A stretch of DNA of 64,000 bases. It comes from Leishmania donovani. Taxonomy: Eukaryota; Euglenozoa; Kinetoplastea; Trypanosomatida; Trypanosomatidae. Below are positions 63,456 through 64,000 of the stretch, piece after piece (positions within the stretch are counted from its first letter, which is position 1; every line of letters begins with the position of its first letter). Where the stretch lies: NCBI RefSeq assembly GCF_000227135.1, contig NC_018263.1, positions 185,505 to 249,504 of the forward strand, written 5' to 3'. Made by a program: the position numbers and the translations under genes. Below the pieces are notes generated by a model that saw only the letters and a program-made list of their open reading frames with translations, did no database searches and had not been told where the DNA came from.

Positions 63456-64000
63456 GCGCCTGATGGCAAGAGATGAAAAAGAAGCGACTCAAAAGGAAAG
63501 AACCAGATGGAGAAGGTCTACCGGCTCTAACCGCCGTCCTCTGACGAGAGTACAACACGCCACACAGACAAACGCGTTACCCCCAAACGCAGATGAACTG
63601 TGTGCGTGTGCAATTCGTGCCTGGATGCCGTTCGGTTGCTGCGCTCTTCTTGGATTCCAGAGCCACTAACCCCACTTCGTCATGTGGCTCATGTCGCCGT
63701 GACGGTGTTCTATTTTTGCTGTTGCACACAGCGCTTTCCCTTTTTTTTTTCACTTTGGCATGCGACGTTTTTTTTTTTGTAAGCGTGGTCCCTTTTTTCT
63801 TCTGCCTTCTGTCTTGCCTCTCTCGTATCGTCTCGCTTCGGCCATCCTCGTCATCATGTCTCAACGCTGCCCCCTCTTTTTTTTTTCTGCATGCTGTTTG
63901 CGCGGAATCTGTGGAGGGGGACGGTGCGTGATTGCTGCTTGTGGCTTGGAGCTGGCTATGCGTGTGTGTACATGCTCAATCTTTGCCGGTTTCCCTGCGC
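63456..64000 (+). other. Start of the ZC3H32 3' flank
   Basis: No gene seen. T/C-rich with several poly-T runs (about 63744-63752, 63768-63778 and 63878-63888); presumably 3' UTR, cut by the window edge. Confidence 0.5.

Overview
The window reads as a Leishmania nuclear chromosome segment, most likely the chromosome called 36 in L. major and 35 in L. braziliensis. The evidence is GC-rich intronless genes all on the + strand, long pyrimidine-rich spacers with CA, TA and homopolymer tracts, plausible spliced-leader acceptors a few tens of bases before several start codons, and trypanosomatid-specific genes. From memory, unchecked, the order ATP synthase epsilon, RNase H2A, GPI-transamidase subunit TTA2, KREPA6, CFAP410, ERK8-type MAP kinase, ZC3H31, ZC3H32 matches a stretch of Trypanosoma brucei chromosome 10. 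A dispersed ~1.4 kb element in three copies hints at a species rich in such repeats, but I cannot name the species.

Layout, left to right, all +: ATP synthase F1 epsilon (336-560); a small DUF3592-like membrane protein (2241-2807); an RNase H2A-like protein lacking two catalytic aspartates (3706-4656); a possible 58-residue single-pass membrane protein (5044-5220); a PIG-U/TTA2-like GPI-transamidase subunit (6020-7504); a cysteine-rich secretory-pathway protein (12156-12764); an SLC35F6-like transporter (17858-19249); a 950-residue disordered protein (21557-24409); a putative mitochondrial protein (25291-26097); the RNA-editing OB-fold protein KREPA6 (26858-27547); the ciliary LRR protein CFAP410 (29879-30658); an ERK7/8-type MAP kinase, probably Leishmania MPK2 (33334-34704); and two paralogous three-finger CCCH proteins, ZC3H31-like (44069-45586) and ZC3H32-like (61827-63455). 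These genes appear to be one stretch of a polycistronic unit. They share transcription, not a pathway: mitochondrial energy and RNA editing, GPI anchoring, R-loop/ribonucleotide handling, cilium biology and post-transcriptional regulation are mixed.

Roughly three quarters of the window is spacer. Three copies of a ~1.4 kb dispersed element lie in the spacers (about 15300-17105, 37960-39797, 54918-56337), all in the same orientation. Each is interrupted by assembly gaps, and each carries a decayed frame rich in CxxC motifs. A SIDER-like degenerate retroposon lies after CFAP410 (about 31040-31570). The spacers before the two CCCH genes are extremely long, 9.4 kb and 16.2 kb, with no convincing gene. 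The runs of N at 14842-14940, 16731-16829 and 38200-38298 are each exactly 99 bases and have near-identical sequence on both sides, so the local duplications there are probably assembly artefacts.
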